The translations under genes and the position numbers were made by a program. From assembly GCF_034702125.1 (NCBI RefSeq), contig NC_085867.1:40903983-40967982 (forward strand): DNA of 64,000 nucleotides. Direction: 5' to 3'. The notes beneath the pieces were generated by a model. It saw nothing but the letters and a program-made list of their open reading frames with translations, was not told where the DNA came from and ran no database searches. The DNA is from Engraulis encrasicolus (taxonomy: Eukaryota; Chordata; Actinopteri; Clupeiformes; Engraulidae). Each line of letters starts with the position of its first letter. Positions within the stretch are counted from its first letter, which is position 1. Below are positions 13,469 through 23,694 of the stretch, piece by piece.

Positions 13469-16400
13469 ACATAAATACACATGATTGTGCACATGCTGAG
13501 GTCCAGATGGTCGTGATGAAGGGCACGAAGGCCTAATTTCACCGTTTGTATGCCGACTGGGCAAATCCAGGGCAATAAAGCGTCCAATCTGAGTGGTAAG
13601 CCCCTCTTGTAAATCTGTGTAAAGCAGCCCAGTTTAGAGGTGAGGAGACGCGTGGCCCATTATCAAGCCTCTTTGCTCATTTCCTTTCCACCGCTGTGAG
13701 CCATCTGACATGGAGTGAGGTTGAGGGGGGCGGTTGGTGGTGGGGGGATTGACTTTTGGTGTAATACCTATGGTTTAACACCGCTCGCACCCCAATCCCC
13801 CAAAATCCCCCCCCACCCGCTCCTTTCAGCATCGTCCTCCCCTCTCATTTAAAGACGAGACTCCCCACTGGGAGAGAGCAACCTTATCTGGCCCCTGAAC
13901 CCTACCCCCTCCCTCCTTATAACCATTTTTGGAGATGGGGGGGGGTCTCTCTGTGAGTGAGTGCCCTCCCCTATGACTCGGTCATGAGACTATTGGGGCT
14001 ACTGCCTTAGGCTAGAGAGTAGCCTTAGGAGGCATTACATCTATAATAATTAAAAAAACGCAATGAAATGACCGAGGTGTTTTCTCGACGGACGACTTAA
14101 GCCTAATACTGAGCCGGAGCCACACACGCTGATGATTAGTTTTTTTGTGTGTTTTTTTTTGGTGATGGCTCTTTTCTGACCCTCTCATGTTGAGAAGATG
14201 AGTGTAGCCTACTGGTTTGGTTAGGCTGAGGGGATAATACTACGTAGCTCTGAAGGTCTGAATGCTGTGATGAAACCTGGAAGCCGCAGTGAAGAGACCT
14301 GTTCACACTAAGCCTGATTATTACATTTTGGAGTATTTCTTTCTGACGTCAGCCACTTGTTTTCACGTTTACCAGCAATAACATATTTTGCTGTTGCGTG
14401 CCTCTATTGTTGTTTTTTTGGTGTTACCATACTCAGAAGAGGTGTCGACTTTGAAGTTTGATGAGACTATTATTTTAGATAATATGCAATATAATTTGGT
14501 GAGGATCAGACAGTTCTGTGCATTGGACATATTTGAACTCCATTAAAGCCAAGATAAGACTTTGTTTACATTCTGCACAGTTGACCCACATGTTGTAACA
14601 TGCATGTTTGTACAACATACAATTTCCATAGTTTCCATAGTTAAGAAGCATGACATGCATTGATCAATGGCAGTTAAAACGTGGTTCTTTGAATCGTTTG
14701 TTTCTACTCTTGCACGTGTGTACCCCATCTCTCTCTCTGCACCTGTCTTTCTGTCACGATCTTCACCATCCTATCCACAATAGAACTGGTTGCTTGTGAG
14801 TGACAATCTGCATCATAAAGATGGATGCAGTGAGCAGTACTGGCATTAAGGCTCCCCCTTAAACACTTTGACATTTTAGCACCTCGTAGCATCTACAGCA
14901 GATGCCTTGAGTTAGCCTCTTTCCAGAATCTTGATTAAATAATCCAGTCCGTCTTTAGAGTTCACCTGCCAGGTCAACACTCTCCTCCACCCCTTTGCCC
15001 CATCTAATCCCATAGACATCTGCAAAAAGGCTCAAAGCGGAATATTGCTTGATGAAATCAGCGGAGACATTCATTACCAATCAGTGTACAAGAGCATGCT
15101 CTTTTTTCAGGACTGCTCAGCCTGCTGGTATTGTGAATTCGCCGAGATGCCAAATCTCTTTCCACCCCACACATGACTTACTTATTTAAGATGAGGGATG
15201 CGTATTATCCTATAGATTATGTAAAGCAACTGGGTCCTTAAACCCTGTGTTCTGGAAAGTGAATTAAAGATATTGACTTATCTCAGTCCGTCAGAAAAAA
15301 TATATTACTCAAAACATGGGTTTTAGAACACTAAGTGGGTCATTCCTCGTAGATGAAGATTAGATGAAGGCTTTAACAAATGCTCACTTTGCTTCTCTGA
15401 GGAGATTTATGTCTAATAATCTTTTTTTGCCCTTATGAGAAATAAATTTCAGAAATTGCTGCCACTGGGTCCCTTGTGGCCTAAGCATCTGTAACGGGAA
15501 GAAAAGGTCAGCAGAGTAGCGGTTTTATTTTTTTCAATTTTACTTCCTCACGTGACCTTTCAAGCTCCTTTGAGAGTTTACTTTGTGTTTTCTATATCTT
15601 CTTGTTGTTCGTCGTGTCAGCACCTTATTAAATTAAAGGCGTGCGCACATCCTCCTCCATTACTCCAGGGAAGAAAAGGACACGTCTTGGAGCTGCGTGC
15701 CCTGAACGGATTACACAGCCTTTAAATACATCCTTTGCAGGCTGCATCAGACTTGGTCTGCATCTGATTGCTTTCTTGCTTGAGCTGGTCTCCAAGGGTC
15801 ACTTTGCTTATGTCTCTCCAGTTTGTTTCATTTGTCAAACAACATTTTTTCTGTTTTGATTTAATTTTTGAAATCGCCTTATGAATCTCTGAAAGCGCCA
15901 GGGGAAAAAGTCAGTGGTTGTGTGTAATCAGGAAATATAATTTAATCGCTGATATGAGTCTGATTCTAAGTTGTGTTTATCCTTAACTGATTAAATATTA
16001 TATCCTATGGGGCCCTAAGGCATATCCTATACTTGGAACTGACCAAGGTCGTTTAGGAGCTGAAAGTGCCATGAATGAACTTACAAGGCCTCTCAGTGAT
16101 GGGTCATTTTAGGACAGCACTTTATCATATGTTTGGAGAGAGACAGAGGCCTATTCTTTGAAACAACTCCTTCAAGCAAACCAAAATCTCTCTCTTTTTT
16201 TTAAAGTGGATAGGTTGTGTTAATTTGAATGCAAAACTATTGTTTCAGTAGGCTGAGAGTGATGCATGTATTTTACGATTAGGAATACTTTGACAACCAT
16301 GCTCCACATGCAATTATGGGGATCGGCCACTAGAGGCAGCAGCACCAACTTAGCTGCATTCACAGTACTATGCATAGGAATCTCTCTCCTCAGCAACAGA

Positions 16401-16857
16401 GTACCACTCAAAAGTCTGGCTACCAGCAGAGTGGTAGATTCTTATCGATCGTAAGTGTTTCAGCAAAAATATGAATACAATTTCATTGCTGCTTTAGTGA
16501 CATTGAGTATTTTTCTTACTGAGTGAATATGTGATTATGTACACTTTTTTAATTGTATAGTTTTTTTTTGTCCGTCTTAGTCGCAGGCAACCAGGTGGCT
16601 TTTTAATCATAATTTGTCATTTATATGGGCTTTGTTTATAGTACAAGTAAAGGGTATGACGGGATCATGCAAACAGATGATAAACAATTGCACTAATGAA
16701 ACTTGAAAAGAAGATTAAGGATTCAAGACTGATTGAAAACCCTTGGATGAAGTTGTGGCAAGTAATGTATGAAATCCAGTGGTTACAGTTGAAAAGTATT
16801 GGTCAGAGTAGCGTATAATAAATAAATACTTGTACTCTATACGGTACTGTGTGTGTG

Positions 16858-16891
<34 letters not shown>

Positions 16892-19800
16892 GAGTCAGAA
16901 GTTGTAGTGGGGGTGCTGGTGCTAAAGTTTTTTTATAATGATAACAACAATATTTTTTGTTTGTTAGTTTTTTATTTTATTTATTTGTGACATTTGTTTT
17001 CCTGGTATTAGTTATATTGATTGTTGCTTTATTTCTCTTGTCCACAGGACCTCTGTATCAACCGCCCTCAAGCAACAAGCCGACTCAGCCCAGCAGGTGC
17101 AGCATGCTACTGGGGGAGCACTCAGCAGCTACGAGACCATCCAGCACTTTAACGACATCAAGGAACACCTGCACGTGGTCAAGAGGAACGTCGAGCATAT
17201 CATCCAGAAAAACCCAGTGAGGACTGAAACTTTGAGATTCGACTGTGAGGGGATTATATAAGAGGAAAAGGGGGTAAATCACCGCACAGTGGTCTTTGCT
17301 GAGAGTTTATTAGTTGAGCAACACATTTCAGGGATTCTTGAGAGATGGGACAAAACATGTCCAGGAGATAAAACTAATGTTTGTGCTTACAATGTAATTA
17401 AAAATTGCAACAAAATTAGCTGGAATGATGGAAGAAGAAGTTTTGTACACTAAAATATGATTTCATATTTATATAGTTTTATTTTTTTTATTTTACACGT
17501 TGCAGTGTGTCATCAGTACCTTCAAAACCCCATGTCCGAAAGCAAGATTTAGATTTTGACAATACCATAATAATTGGTTAAAATGAAATATACTGTAACA
17601 AACATCATAGCTTCTGTCATCAAGTATTTTGGATAATTAATCAAACTACATGTATGTACAATGCTGTATAAACCTTTTTATATACATTTTAAACTATTGA
17701 ACATGTGTCCGGACTTTTAGTCAACACCGTAAGATTTTTTTAAAACACAAAAAAATCTACCATTATTGTGGTCAGTTCACACTCTTAAGCAGCCTGGTAC
17801 TACTTCCTGTTTGGTATACATGCCATGGAGACACTGTTCTGTTAAGGTCACATTCAATATTTGATTTTATCAATGCATCTTTAGGAAGACCACCTATGTC
17901 ACAACCATAATGTGTCAACACCATACTACATAAAAATAAGGGTTGTTTCAGTATTTTGTATAATAAAAGCTTAGAATAACTTTATCGGCAAGTCCTTAAG
18001 TGACTGCTGATGTAAAAGATTATTTTTTTTTTAGAAAATCACGTGTTATTATGAAAAGTAGGTTCATTTGTCAACTTCGTAAGAGTCAACTCCATAAGAT
18101 TTTCTTATGGAGTTGACATGCAAAATCTTATGGAGTTGACAAATTCACCAAAAACTGCTCAATATGCTAATATGATATTCTTTTCAAATGTAGAAACAGG
18201 AGGAAAAGTTATTTTAGGACATTATATGTATATTAATGTGCATACAATGCATATAACTACATAATTTTTCGATATATGGACAAAAAAGTTAAAACTAAAG
18301 TTTAATTCAAAACAAATAAACTTTTTAAAAAGAGAAGCTTAAGAATATAACAAAACTACAAAATAAACTGTGAAAAAACATTTTGCACTAAATAGGCTCC
18401 AAAAATCAGACCAGTATGTCAACTCCGTCAGTTTTTCTGTCAACTCCGTAAGATTTTCCTCAGCACTTTCAGGTGTTTTTGTAATACTTTGGGGGGAAAG
18501 CTAATTCTTTAATCATTTTTTTTCGTTTAGGCAATAAAGGGTCATTAGATCTATACCACCATGTATTTTAACCACTTTAGGTGTTTTCCTCATGGTTGTA
18601 AAATAAAAGATAAAGTCTGAAAATGCCAATTTTTCGAACTCTGTGTGTTAATAACAGTCTTAAATTAAAATTTAAATATATGCATTACACATTATTGTAC
18701 ATCAAGGTAACTAAGTATCATTACAATTCAAATCAGAGCTAAAGATTCTTGTTGGACTATTATAATTATTCAATTATGTACTTTTCTTGTGTCTGACGGA
18801 GTTGACGAAAATCTAGGTGTGATGGTAAACATGTTAATTTGTTAAAAATGCCTTTTTACCTGGAGCCTGTATTTTTACATGCCTGGAAACTACACATCTT
18901 TATCTACATGAATATATAACCATTAACAACATATTCTGCATTTTCAAAATCAGGTTTTCAAAATGCGTTTTGTCCCATCTCTCAAGAATCCCTGATTTGC
19001 AAAATTATTCTTGTATATATTATTATTTATTACAATATGTTATTATGCATTTACCCCCCTTTTCTGTGGATAACTGTACACCGCCAGCACCTGGATACTG
19101 GTTATGCACAGGGACTCTGCTTTGAGATTATACTGTATAACAGGGGTTCCCAACCTTTTCCAACTTGGGGCCCACTCGAAATTGTCACAAATGTTCGGGG
19201 CCCACCTCTGACCCGATTACGAATAAGACTCACATGTTTCCAATAATGCTGAGTGTCCCATGACCCATTACAGAAAAGCTTACACACAAGAATATGTCAC
19301 TATATGGGGACTTCCCCAGCCAAATCATGAGAATAAAATGAGAATATAATATAAGAATAGTAGAAGGTTAAGAAAACTCAGATGAAACTAAAAATTTCTC
19401 CACAGCAGCAACACACACCAAAATGTGCTTATAATTTTTAGAATATTATTTCAAAGCCCACTTGGTATACCTTCAGGGCCCACCAGTGGGCCCCGGCCCA
19501 TAGGTTGAAAATCACTGCTGTATAAGATTCTGATCCAGCAGGTCATCCAGGTCATCTTCAGATAAAACAGTTTAATTGTGGGCAACTGGACTTGATTTGG
19601 ACTTGAACTGTTCCTACATTGTGAAGGCTGGAATATACTTGTTGCAGGTCAGGCGTGCATGTGTATATTTCATGCAAGAATGCAATGCCCTGCGTGTTTT
19701 ACGACCAGCAAACACATTCCAGTCCAGCAATGCAATTAACTTTTTTTAACTTGTTGATTTGGGTGGTTTTTTTAAAACATTTTCTTTGCATTGTGTGTGT

Positions 19801-22800
19801 GCACCTCGTTTGTTTAACCTTGTGTGTTGTCCTAACCTCCAGGGTCCCAGTGAAAAGGTGAAATGTCCAGAGTTCCCTCCTCTACCCTCCTGCCTGTCCA
19901 CCACACACTTCATAGTGTTTGTGGTCATCCAGTCCCTCTTGTTCTTCGCATACGTCATGTACAAGTAAGACCACACATCAGTGTTTCTTTCTAACGTTCT
20001 ATTACCAGTAGTTAGCCTGGCATTGCTACATTACTCCTGGGACGGATGTTTCAGACGGACATTATTCTTGTTGCCTGACAACCAGCCGATTGACCCAGTC
20101 GGCTCCTCTGGCCCGCCCATGAAACTGCATTGTTTTCCCCTCCGTATGCTCCACCCGTGGTCGTGCGGTGCCAATCACTGCCAGTTATTTGGCATATTGA
20201 TAAGCCACTACATACAGTGGGTGGAGCAAACGTGCGGGAAATCGAGCAATTTCATGGGCGGGCCCACAGTTGCTGACTGGGTCTATCAGGGAAGGGAGGA
20301 GGGAAATGCACGTGTCAAACTTAAACAGAGTTCACTTATCATTATGTCTAACTGTTTAACTTAAACACTTAGGGGTTTCTTTTGCCTTAAAGGGACAGTT
20401 TGGTCAATTTCAACATGCAGTTGTAATGCTCACACTACCCTGGACTTGTCAGTGCCTGAGATTTTTTTTTCTTCTTCTTCAGCCGTTTCCAAGATCCTGG
20501 TCATTGTAATGGGGGCAGCTCTTTGTTTACATTTCAAAAAAACATTTTTATTTATTCCCAAAAACATCCAAAAGGTTATAAAACATCAGCAGACAACTAG
20601 CAAACAGCAGTACCTTTTGGGAAAATATTTGGAGTTGGCCTATGTTTCATTTTTTAAAAATGTAAACAAATGCTGCCCCCATTAGAATTGCTCATATCTC
20701 GGAAAGGGCTGACCCGAAAAATGTGGCATCACCGGGTACAAGTCAAGGGTAGCGTGAGCAATACAACTGCATGTTGAAATTGACCAAACTGTCCCTTTAA
20801 GACATGTAAAAGTTTTTATCTTTTACTTGACATGTTTCGACGGTGTTACCCTCTGATGAAGACGGAAGTAACACCGTCGAAACATGTCAGGTAAAAGATA
20901 AAAACGTTTACATGTCTGAAGGCAAAAGAAACCCCTGAGTGTTTAAGAGTTCACTTATCCTACCAGTAGTCATTTCTCAGTGGCAAGACCAATTGGGAAA
21001 AATCAGACACACATTTCAAACTTCAACGGTATTCAGCCCTCCCACCAGTAAACGTTTCTCAATTACCGTAGGCTGTTCCAGACCCTCTGTACGAATAAAA
21101 TTAGTATCAGGCAAACATGTCATCATGCCAGAGCGTTAAGATAACATGCCGACTTGAATCGTCTATCGAGTTTGTGCATCACGCCTGCCTGTTAACTCGT
21201 GCATCACAACGCCCTGTGACCGGTTAAGTTTAGGCATGGTTTGGGTCAGGGCACAATTTGGATTGTTTTGCTATTCTTGGCAAGAGAAAAGCAGCAAAAT
21301 ATTGCTTTACTGACAGGTTCGGGTTAGGCATGGTTTTGGTCAGGGCACAGTAGAGCATTTTTGTGTTTAGCAACAGAAATTCGGCGCAGCAAAACTGTGC
21401 ACTGTTAAAAACTGAGCACTGTCATGTCATGTGACAAAAGTGCTTTGCAGCGGCGTTGATGAGCACGACTTAACTTGCAAAGGTGTCACACCTCAACGCG
21501 GAATGCACTTGAATGAAATAAAAACACCTTGGTAACACTTTCTATGAAGCCCATATCTATAGCGCATTATGAGCGCATTTATAACAACTTATAATGTGCA
21601 TCATTATTAGTCATAGTGCATCATGACAGTTATAATGCATTATAAGCCCCTTCACTGCCTGCAGTTTATAACCATTCACGAGCACTCAAAACATCCAAAG
21701 ATTTATAATGCATTATAAGCTAGATTTATAGTTATTCATGACTGTTGATATACTCCATCATGAGGCGTTATAAGTGTAGTCATAATGCACAATAATTATG
21801 ATGCGCATTATAAGTTGTTATGAATGTGCTCATAATGTGCTATAGATATGGGCTTCATAGAAAGTGTTACCAACACCTTTTCATAATGGCAGTCTGTATC
21901 AGGCCATGGTAGGACCAGGCTAACCTATACAGTACATGAGAGGTCAGGTGTCCATTTTAACAGTGAATCCCTTACATCAGGGGTGTCAAACTCAAATTGA
22001 CAGAGGGTCAAAATCAAAATCTGGAGCGAAGTCGCGGGCCAAACTCAACATTTATTTTTTAAAATAGACTAAAATTCTGCATACATGTACTTCATAATCA
22101 TAGCTAAATTTCACACGCACTCTTTCCCATCATATTTGTCAGTTCAAATGTGTCTGCACATCCTTTGACACCAAATTTCATGTTCATGTCTTGTTACACT
22201 ACACCAGTGTTTCCCAACCACTGTGCCGCGGCACACTAGTGTGCCGTGAGAGATCGTCAAGTGTGCCGTGGAAAATTCTTGTTTTAAAAAAAAAAAAGAA
22301 TTCATTCTTATCAGCAAATAATGCCTATATGTCATTATGTAGTGTCTGCTGTTGACTGGCGTCCTAATCATGTAATAATTCCTTATCACTAGGTGGCAGC
22401 AGGTAGCGAATAGCATTGTAGTAGCTGTCAAAAAAGGCAAATGCCGTGCCGTGAGCTCGAGTCAATACAAAGACAGTTACATTTCATTTGGATTTAGGTC
22501 AACCGGTAGGCTACTTGTACGTGGGATGCAACGGCACCGATTCCATTGTGCTTGGTATGTAAACGAAACACCCGTCACAAAACAAGAGTGCAGACTATTT
22601 TGTTGGCCTGCGTAAGCAAAAAGAGAACTAAGCAACATTTATGAGGGAAAAAGGTAAACGAGAGAACCTTAAAGCTAGCTACCACGTCTGAACTTGTAGC
22701 TAAATCAGAAAAGTCACAAAGTGGCAGAGACGCTAATATTACCTGCCTGCAAAGCCATTATAAATGAGATGCGTGGACCTGAAGCGGTTAAAGAAATAGC

Positions 22801-23694
22801 CGAAGTCCCACTCTCAAATAACACAATTTCCAGACATTGATGACATGTCTGCTGACATCGAAAGTGTGGTTTTGGAAAAGATCCGTATCCGTAAGAAATT
22901 TGCGTTGCAACTTGACGAGGCTGATATTAGTGGACATGCGCAACTCCTGGCCAATGTGCGTTTTGTGGATGGAGACGCAATCAGAGAAAGCGTTCAAGCG
23001 TTGAACTTGCAAGGCATAACAGAGATTGATATTAAACATGCCTATTCATATTGTAACAGTGAAATATTTCCTAAATACCATTGCTACTGTCAGAATAAGC
23101 ATTATTTTCTGTATTCCTGCAAATAGAATGCTTTTGGACAGAATAACAATTTGTAAATAGTAGGCCTAGGCCTACTTTGAAGTTAATAGCTTCCTTAAGA
23201 AGGGACATGTTAAGTGCACTTTTTATTTGAAAGAGGAAATTTAAAAGATGATTAAAAAATACATTTTTGTGTTTATTTGATTGCTATTCAAGACACTTTT
23301 ATAAAAATGACTATATTGTTAGGCGACTACTATAATTTGTTTTCATTATTTCATAATTTTTGGTTGGTGGTGTGCCGCGAGATTTTTTGAAGGGAAAAAG
23401 TGTGCCCTGGCTCAAAAAAGGTTGGGAAACACTGCACTACACATTAATGGTGTATGGGCCAACTGTAATACACATTTGAAATGGTCTCGCGGGCCAAATA
23501 AAATTACTCTGCGGGCCAAATTTGGCCCCCGGGCCTGAGTTTGACATCCCTGCCTTACATCATATTAAATTTGCCAGTTCAGTTAGTAGTTATACTTTGT
23601 TACACACATCTTATTGATTGTGGTATCTGATGTACATTTGTCTTTTGTCTTTTGCAGGAGTCAACAAGAAGCAGCCGCCAAGAAATTCTTTTGA
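3537..23694 (+). CDS. lman1: LMAN1 / ERGIC-53 mannose-binding cargo receptor, 13 coding exons
   Basis: Coding exons: 3537-3744, 6027-6181, 8398-8505, 9231-9292, 9902-10001, 10300-10423, 10982-11040, 11522-11654, 12693-12874, 13293-13363, 17048-17216, 19843-19964, 23658-23694. All introns are GT-AG and all phases agree, giving 1530 nt, 509 aa (human protein 510). The order is: signal peptide (about 1-27); L-type lectin domain (about 43-272) with D119, N154 and H176 aligning to the known sugar/calcium-binding residues and the FFDSFDND loop at 148-155; coiled-coil stalk (about 280-455); lumenal C465 and C474, which link the oligomer in mammals; one membrane helix (about 479-497); and a 12-residue tail ending KKFF, the classical ER exit/retrieval signal. 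The protein is a type I membrane receptor cycling between ER and Golgi and, with MCFD2, carrying glycoproteins such as coagulation factors. No damage is seen. Introns 1, 2, 11 and 12 carry many transposons. Confidence 0.98.
4791..5592. mobile_element. hAT-type MITE with LINE 3' end inserted in it (lman1 intron 1)
   Basis: The ends are inverted copies: CAGGGGTGGGGAAC at the left and GTTCCCCACCCCTG at the right. The body matches a second, uninterrupted copy at 37693-38021 ('aatgtaatgcagcttcac' style words, 'ggtggctgccttcaatata'). The extra ~470 bp in this copy is a separate insertion (4999-5470). The expected 8-bp duplication is degraded (atctagca / tagcagca). Confidence 0.8.
4999..5470 (+). 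mobile_element. 3' end of a non-LTR retrotransposon
   Basis: About 5028-5147 translates on the plus strand to a LINE C-terminus including YLPSGRRLVVPGC and RFKSSFVPAAITLLNK followed by stop, a signature of the CR1/L2/Rex1 group (family knowledge). The 3' tail ends ccaataaagttgaactgaactga, a typical short-repeat tail. Flanking ATATAG occurs on both sides, fitting a target duplication within the surrounding MITE. The copy is strongly 5'-truncated and contains a C-rich run with one N at 5235. Confidence 0.7.
6400..6762. mobile_element. TTAA-flanked MITE, family 'AGGGACACTGTG' (lman1 intron 2)
   Basis: Inverted ends TTAAAGGGACACTGTG and CACAGTGTCCCTTTAA bound 363 bp. The interior ('ccagaattcatgctaccc', 'atgaatacttaccaccgcc', 'gagcagcatagttgccc') recurs in reverse at 36219-36588 and in part at 10509-10850 and 36925-37165. 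TTAA ends suggest mobilisation by a piggyBac- or Kolobok-like transposase (inference). Confidence 0.85.
6843..6993. mobile_element. Short hAT-type MITE (lman1 intron 2)
   Basis: The ends CAGTAGTTCTCAACCG and CGTTGAGAAACACTAG are imperfect inverted copies, the common 'CAGTGGTTCTCAACC' hAT type. The interior has C- and G-rich words (acgccccccttggg, ctcccaaacacccc). Confidence 0.6.
7163..7311. repeat. (GT)n compound microsatellite (lman1 intron 2)
   Basis: Two GT tracts are separated by a repeated GCGTGTGCTTTGGTG unit (7196-7210 and 7274-7288), suggesting internal duplication of the flank and tract. Confidence 0.95.
8630..8815. repeat. Dispersed repeat shared with 55310-55455
   Basis: The words 'gtgcacagggcctt', 'attacgacttggtcattg' and 'attctggtaacagct' occur in the same order in both places, followed by a 'ttaaggg(g)ttaa' end. 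The family is unknown to me; it is about 150 bp and lacks clear coding potential. Confidence 0.65.
10434..10466. repeat. (GGAT)n microsatellite (lman1 intron 6)
   Basis: About eight tandem GGAT units start 11 bp after the exon 6 donor site, followed by purine-rich sequence. Confidence 0.9.
10509..10850. mobile_element. End-degraded copy of the 'AGGGACACTGTG' MITE (lman1 intron 6)
   Basis: 'tattgcaactatgctgctcattg', 'gatcttttcatgaatat', 'gaattctggaaataaac' match the complete reverse-orientation copy at 36219-36588. The terminal TTAA motifs are no longer recognisable. Confidence 0.7.
12001..12218. repeat. Common fish interspersed repeat with tRNA-like end (lman1 intron 8)
   Basis: The segment runs from 'cattacacttagctgacac' through 'acagtccctggagcagtg' and 'cttgctcaagggcac' to 'gtctaatcattacaccacgactgccccc'. 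The last part resembles a tRNA-derived head read on the minus strand (gggattgaatc region). I recognise it as one of the most frequent teleost repeats. Fragments also lie at 641-705, 24421-24597 and 54757-54830. Confidence 0.7.
12930..13000 (+). repeat. 3' tail of a tRNA-derived SINE (lman1 intron 9)
   Basis: 'catttcctgtctctcctctactgtcctgtcaaaataaaggcaaaaa' is the tail sequence of the SINE whose head is preserved on the minus strand at 32656-32800. No tRNA-like head remains here. Confidence 0.65.
13009..13211. mobile_element. Tc1/mariner-type MITE (lman1 intron 9)
   Basis: Left end CAGTGCAGGCCAAAGGTTTG and right end (reverse) GCAGTAGAGGCGTAAAGTTTG share the TTTGGACACAC core. TA lies directly outside the left end. 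The 203-bp element has no reading frame for a transposase. Confidence 0.8.
13374..13467. repeat. (CA)n microsatellite at the lman1 exon 10 donor
   Basis: About 46 CA units begin 10 nt after the GT of the exon 10 splice donor (13364). Confidence 0.98.
13468..17047. other. lman1 intron 10, remainder
   Basis: No exon or clear transposon was recognised in this 3.6 kb. Visible low-complexity pieces are C-rich runs near 13790-13820, a G-run near 13935-13945 and a short GT/(CTGT)n tract at 16850-16890. Several words ('cttattaaattaaag', 'agcaactgggtcc') look like ordinary unique sequence. Short minus- and plus-strand frames here have no family features. Confidence 0.6.
16850..16890. repeat. (GT)n(CTGT)n microsatellite (lman1 intron 10)
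   Basis: Five GT units are followed by about eight CTGT units. Confidence 0.95.
17329..18994. mobile_element. 1.67 kb non-coding DNA transposon with perfect 27-bp ends (lman1 intron 11)
   Basis: Positions 17329-17355 (CAGGGATTCTTGAGAGATGG...) and 18968-18994 are perfect inverted copies over 27 bp. ATTT lies directly outside both ends, a possible 4-bp target duplication. The interior is AT-rich with no long frame on either strand. It carries nine copies of a GTCAACTCCGTAAGA-like motif (17720, 17913, 18070, 18085, 18104r, 18126r, 18418, 18439, 18793r). I do not recognise the family; a 4-bp duplication would fit Sola or Chapaev groups, but this is only a guess. Confidence 0.8.
19141..19517. mobile_element. 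hAT-type MITE with perfect 8-bp duplication (lman1 intron 11)
   Basis: The left end CAGGGGTTCCCAACCTTTTC and right end GGTTGAAAATCACTG are imperfect inverted copies. CTGTATAA flanks both sides exactly (19133-19140 and 19518-19525), the 8-bp duplication expected for hAT elements. The 377-bp interior has no transposase frame. Confidence 0.9.
20070..20290. repeat. Imperfect inverted repeat (lman1 intron 12)
   Basis: The region around 20084-20130 (gacccagtcggctcc, gcccgcccatgaaactgc) is repeated in reverse near 20240-20285 (caatttcatgggcgggccc, tgctgactgggtc). It looks like an old foldback MITE of about 220 bp. Confidence 0.65.
20364..20946. mobile_element. Foldback element interrupted by a TTAA MITE (lman1 intron 12)
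   Basis: The outer arm 20362-20390 pairs with 20912-20940 (ggcaaaagaaacccctgag...), and the inner arm 20801-20850 pairs with 20871-20920 (stem with cgacggtgttac / gtaacaccgtcg). Arms become continuous if the MITE at 20391-20800 is removed, so the MITE inserted later into the left arm. Confidence 0.85.
20387..20800. mobile_element. TTAA-flanked MITE, family 'AGGGACAGTTTGG' (lman1 intron 12)
   Basis: TTAA lies at both ends and about 47 bp of the termini (AGGGACAGTTTGGTCAATTT...) are inverted copies. The 414-bp element sits inside an older foldback whose arms show that TTAA is the duplicated target site. Confidence 0.9.
21531..21871. mobile_element. GGTAACACTTT-type MITE with 8-bp duplication (lman1 intron 12)
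   Basis: The ends GGTAACACTTTCTATGAAGC and GCTTCATAGAAAGTGTTACC are inverted copies and the homology continues inward for more than 50 bp. AACACCTT is present on both flanks. The interior repeats 'ttataatgcattataag'. A relative with GGTAACACTTTACTTGACGC ends lies at 40927-41221. Confidence 0.9.
22205..23434 (+). mobile_element. Inner hAT element with transposase remnant
   Basis: Ends CAGTGTTTCCCAACC and GGTTGGGAAACACTG are perfect inverted copies and CACTACAC is duplicated exactly (22197-22204, 23435-23442). It is nested inside the hAT element at 21978-23552. It carries a broken transposase-like frame (22750-23030). Confidence 0.95.
22750..23030 (+). pseudogene. ZBED/SCAND3-like hAT transposase fragment
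   Basis: Plus-strand reading gives CKAIINEMRGPEAVKEIAE, then after a frame change MSADIESVVLEKIR, KKFALQLDE and SGHAQLLANVRFVDGDAIRE. These words are characteristic of the central part of ZBED5/SCAND3-type hAT transposases (family knowledge). An 'ST'-like dipeptide normally following LDE is lost and the frame ends after about 90 residues, so the gene is dead. It was once the transposase of the enclosing inner element or a relative. Confidence 0.75.

Larger units (their letters stand above)
21978..23552. mobile_element. Outer hAT element (lman1 intron 12)
   Basis: Left end CAGGGGTGTCAAACTCAAAT and right end CCTGAGTTTGACATCCCTG are inverted copies. CCTTACAT is duplicated exactly at 21970-21977 and 23553-23560. 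About 1.2 kb of its length is a second hAT element inserted inside. Without it, the outer element is about 340 bp and non-autonomous, with 'gcgggccaaa' words typical of this group. Confidence 0.93.
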
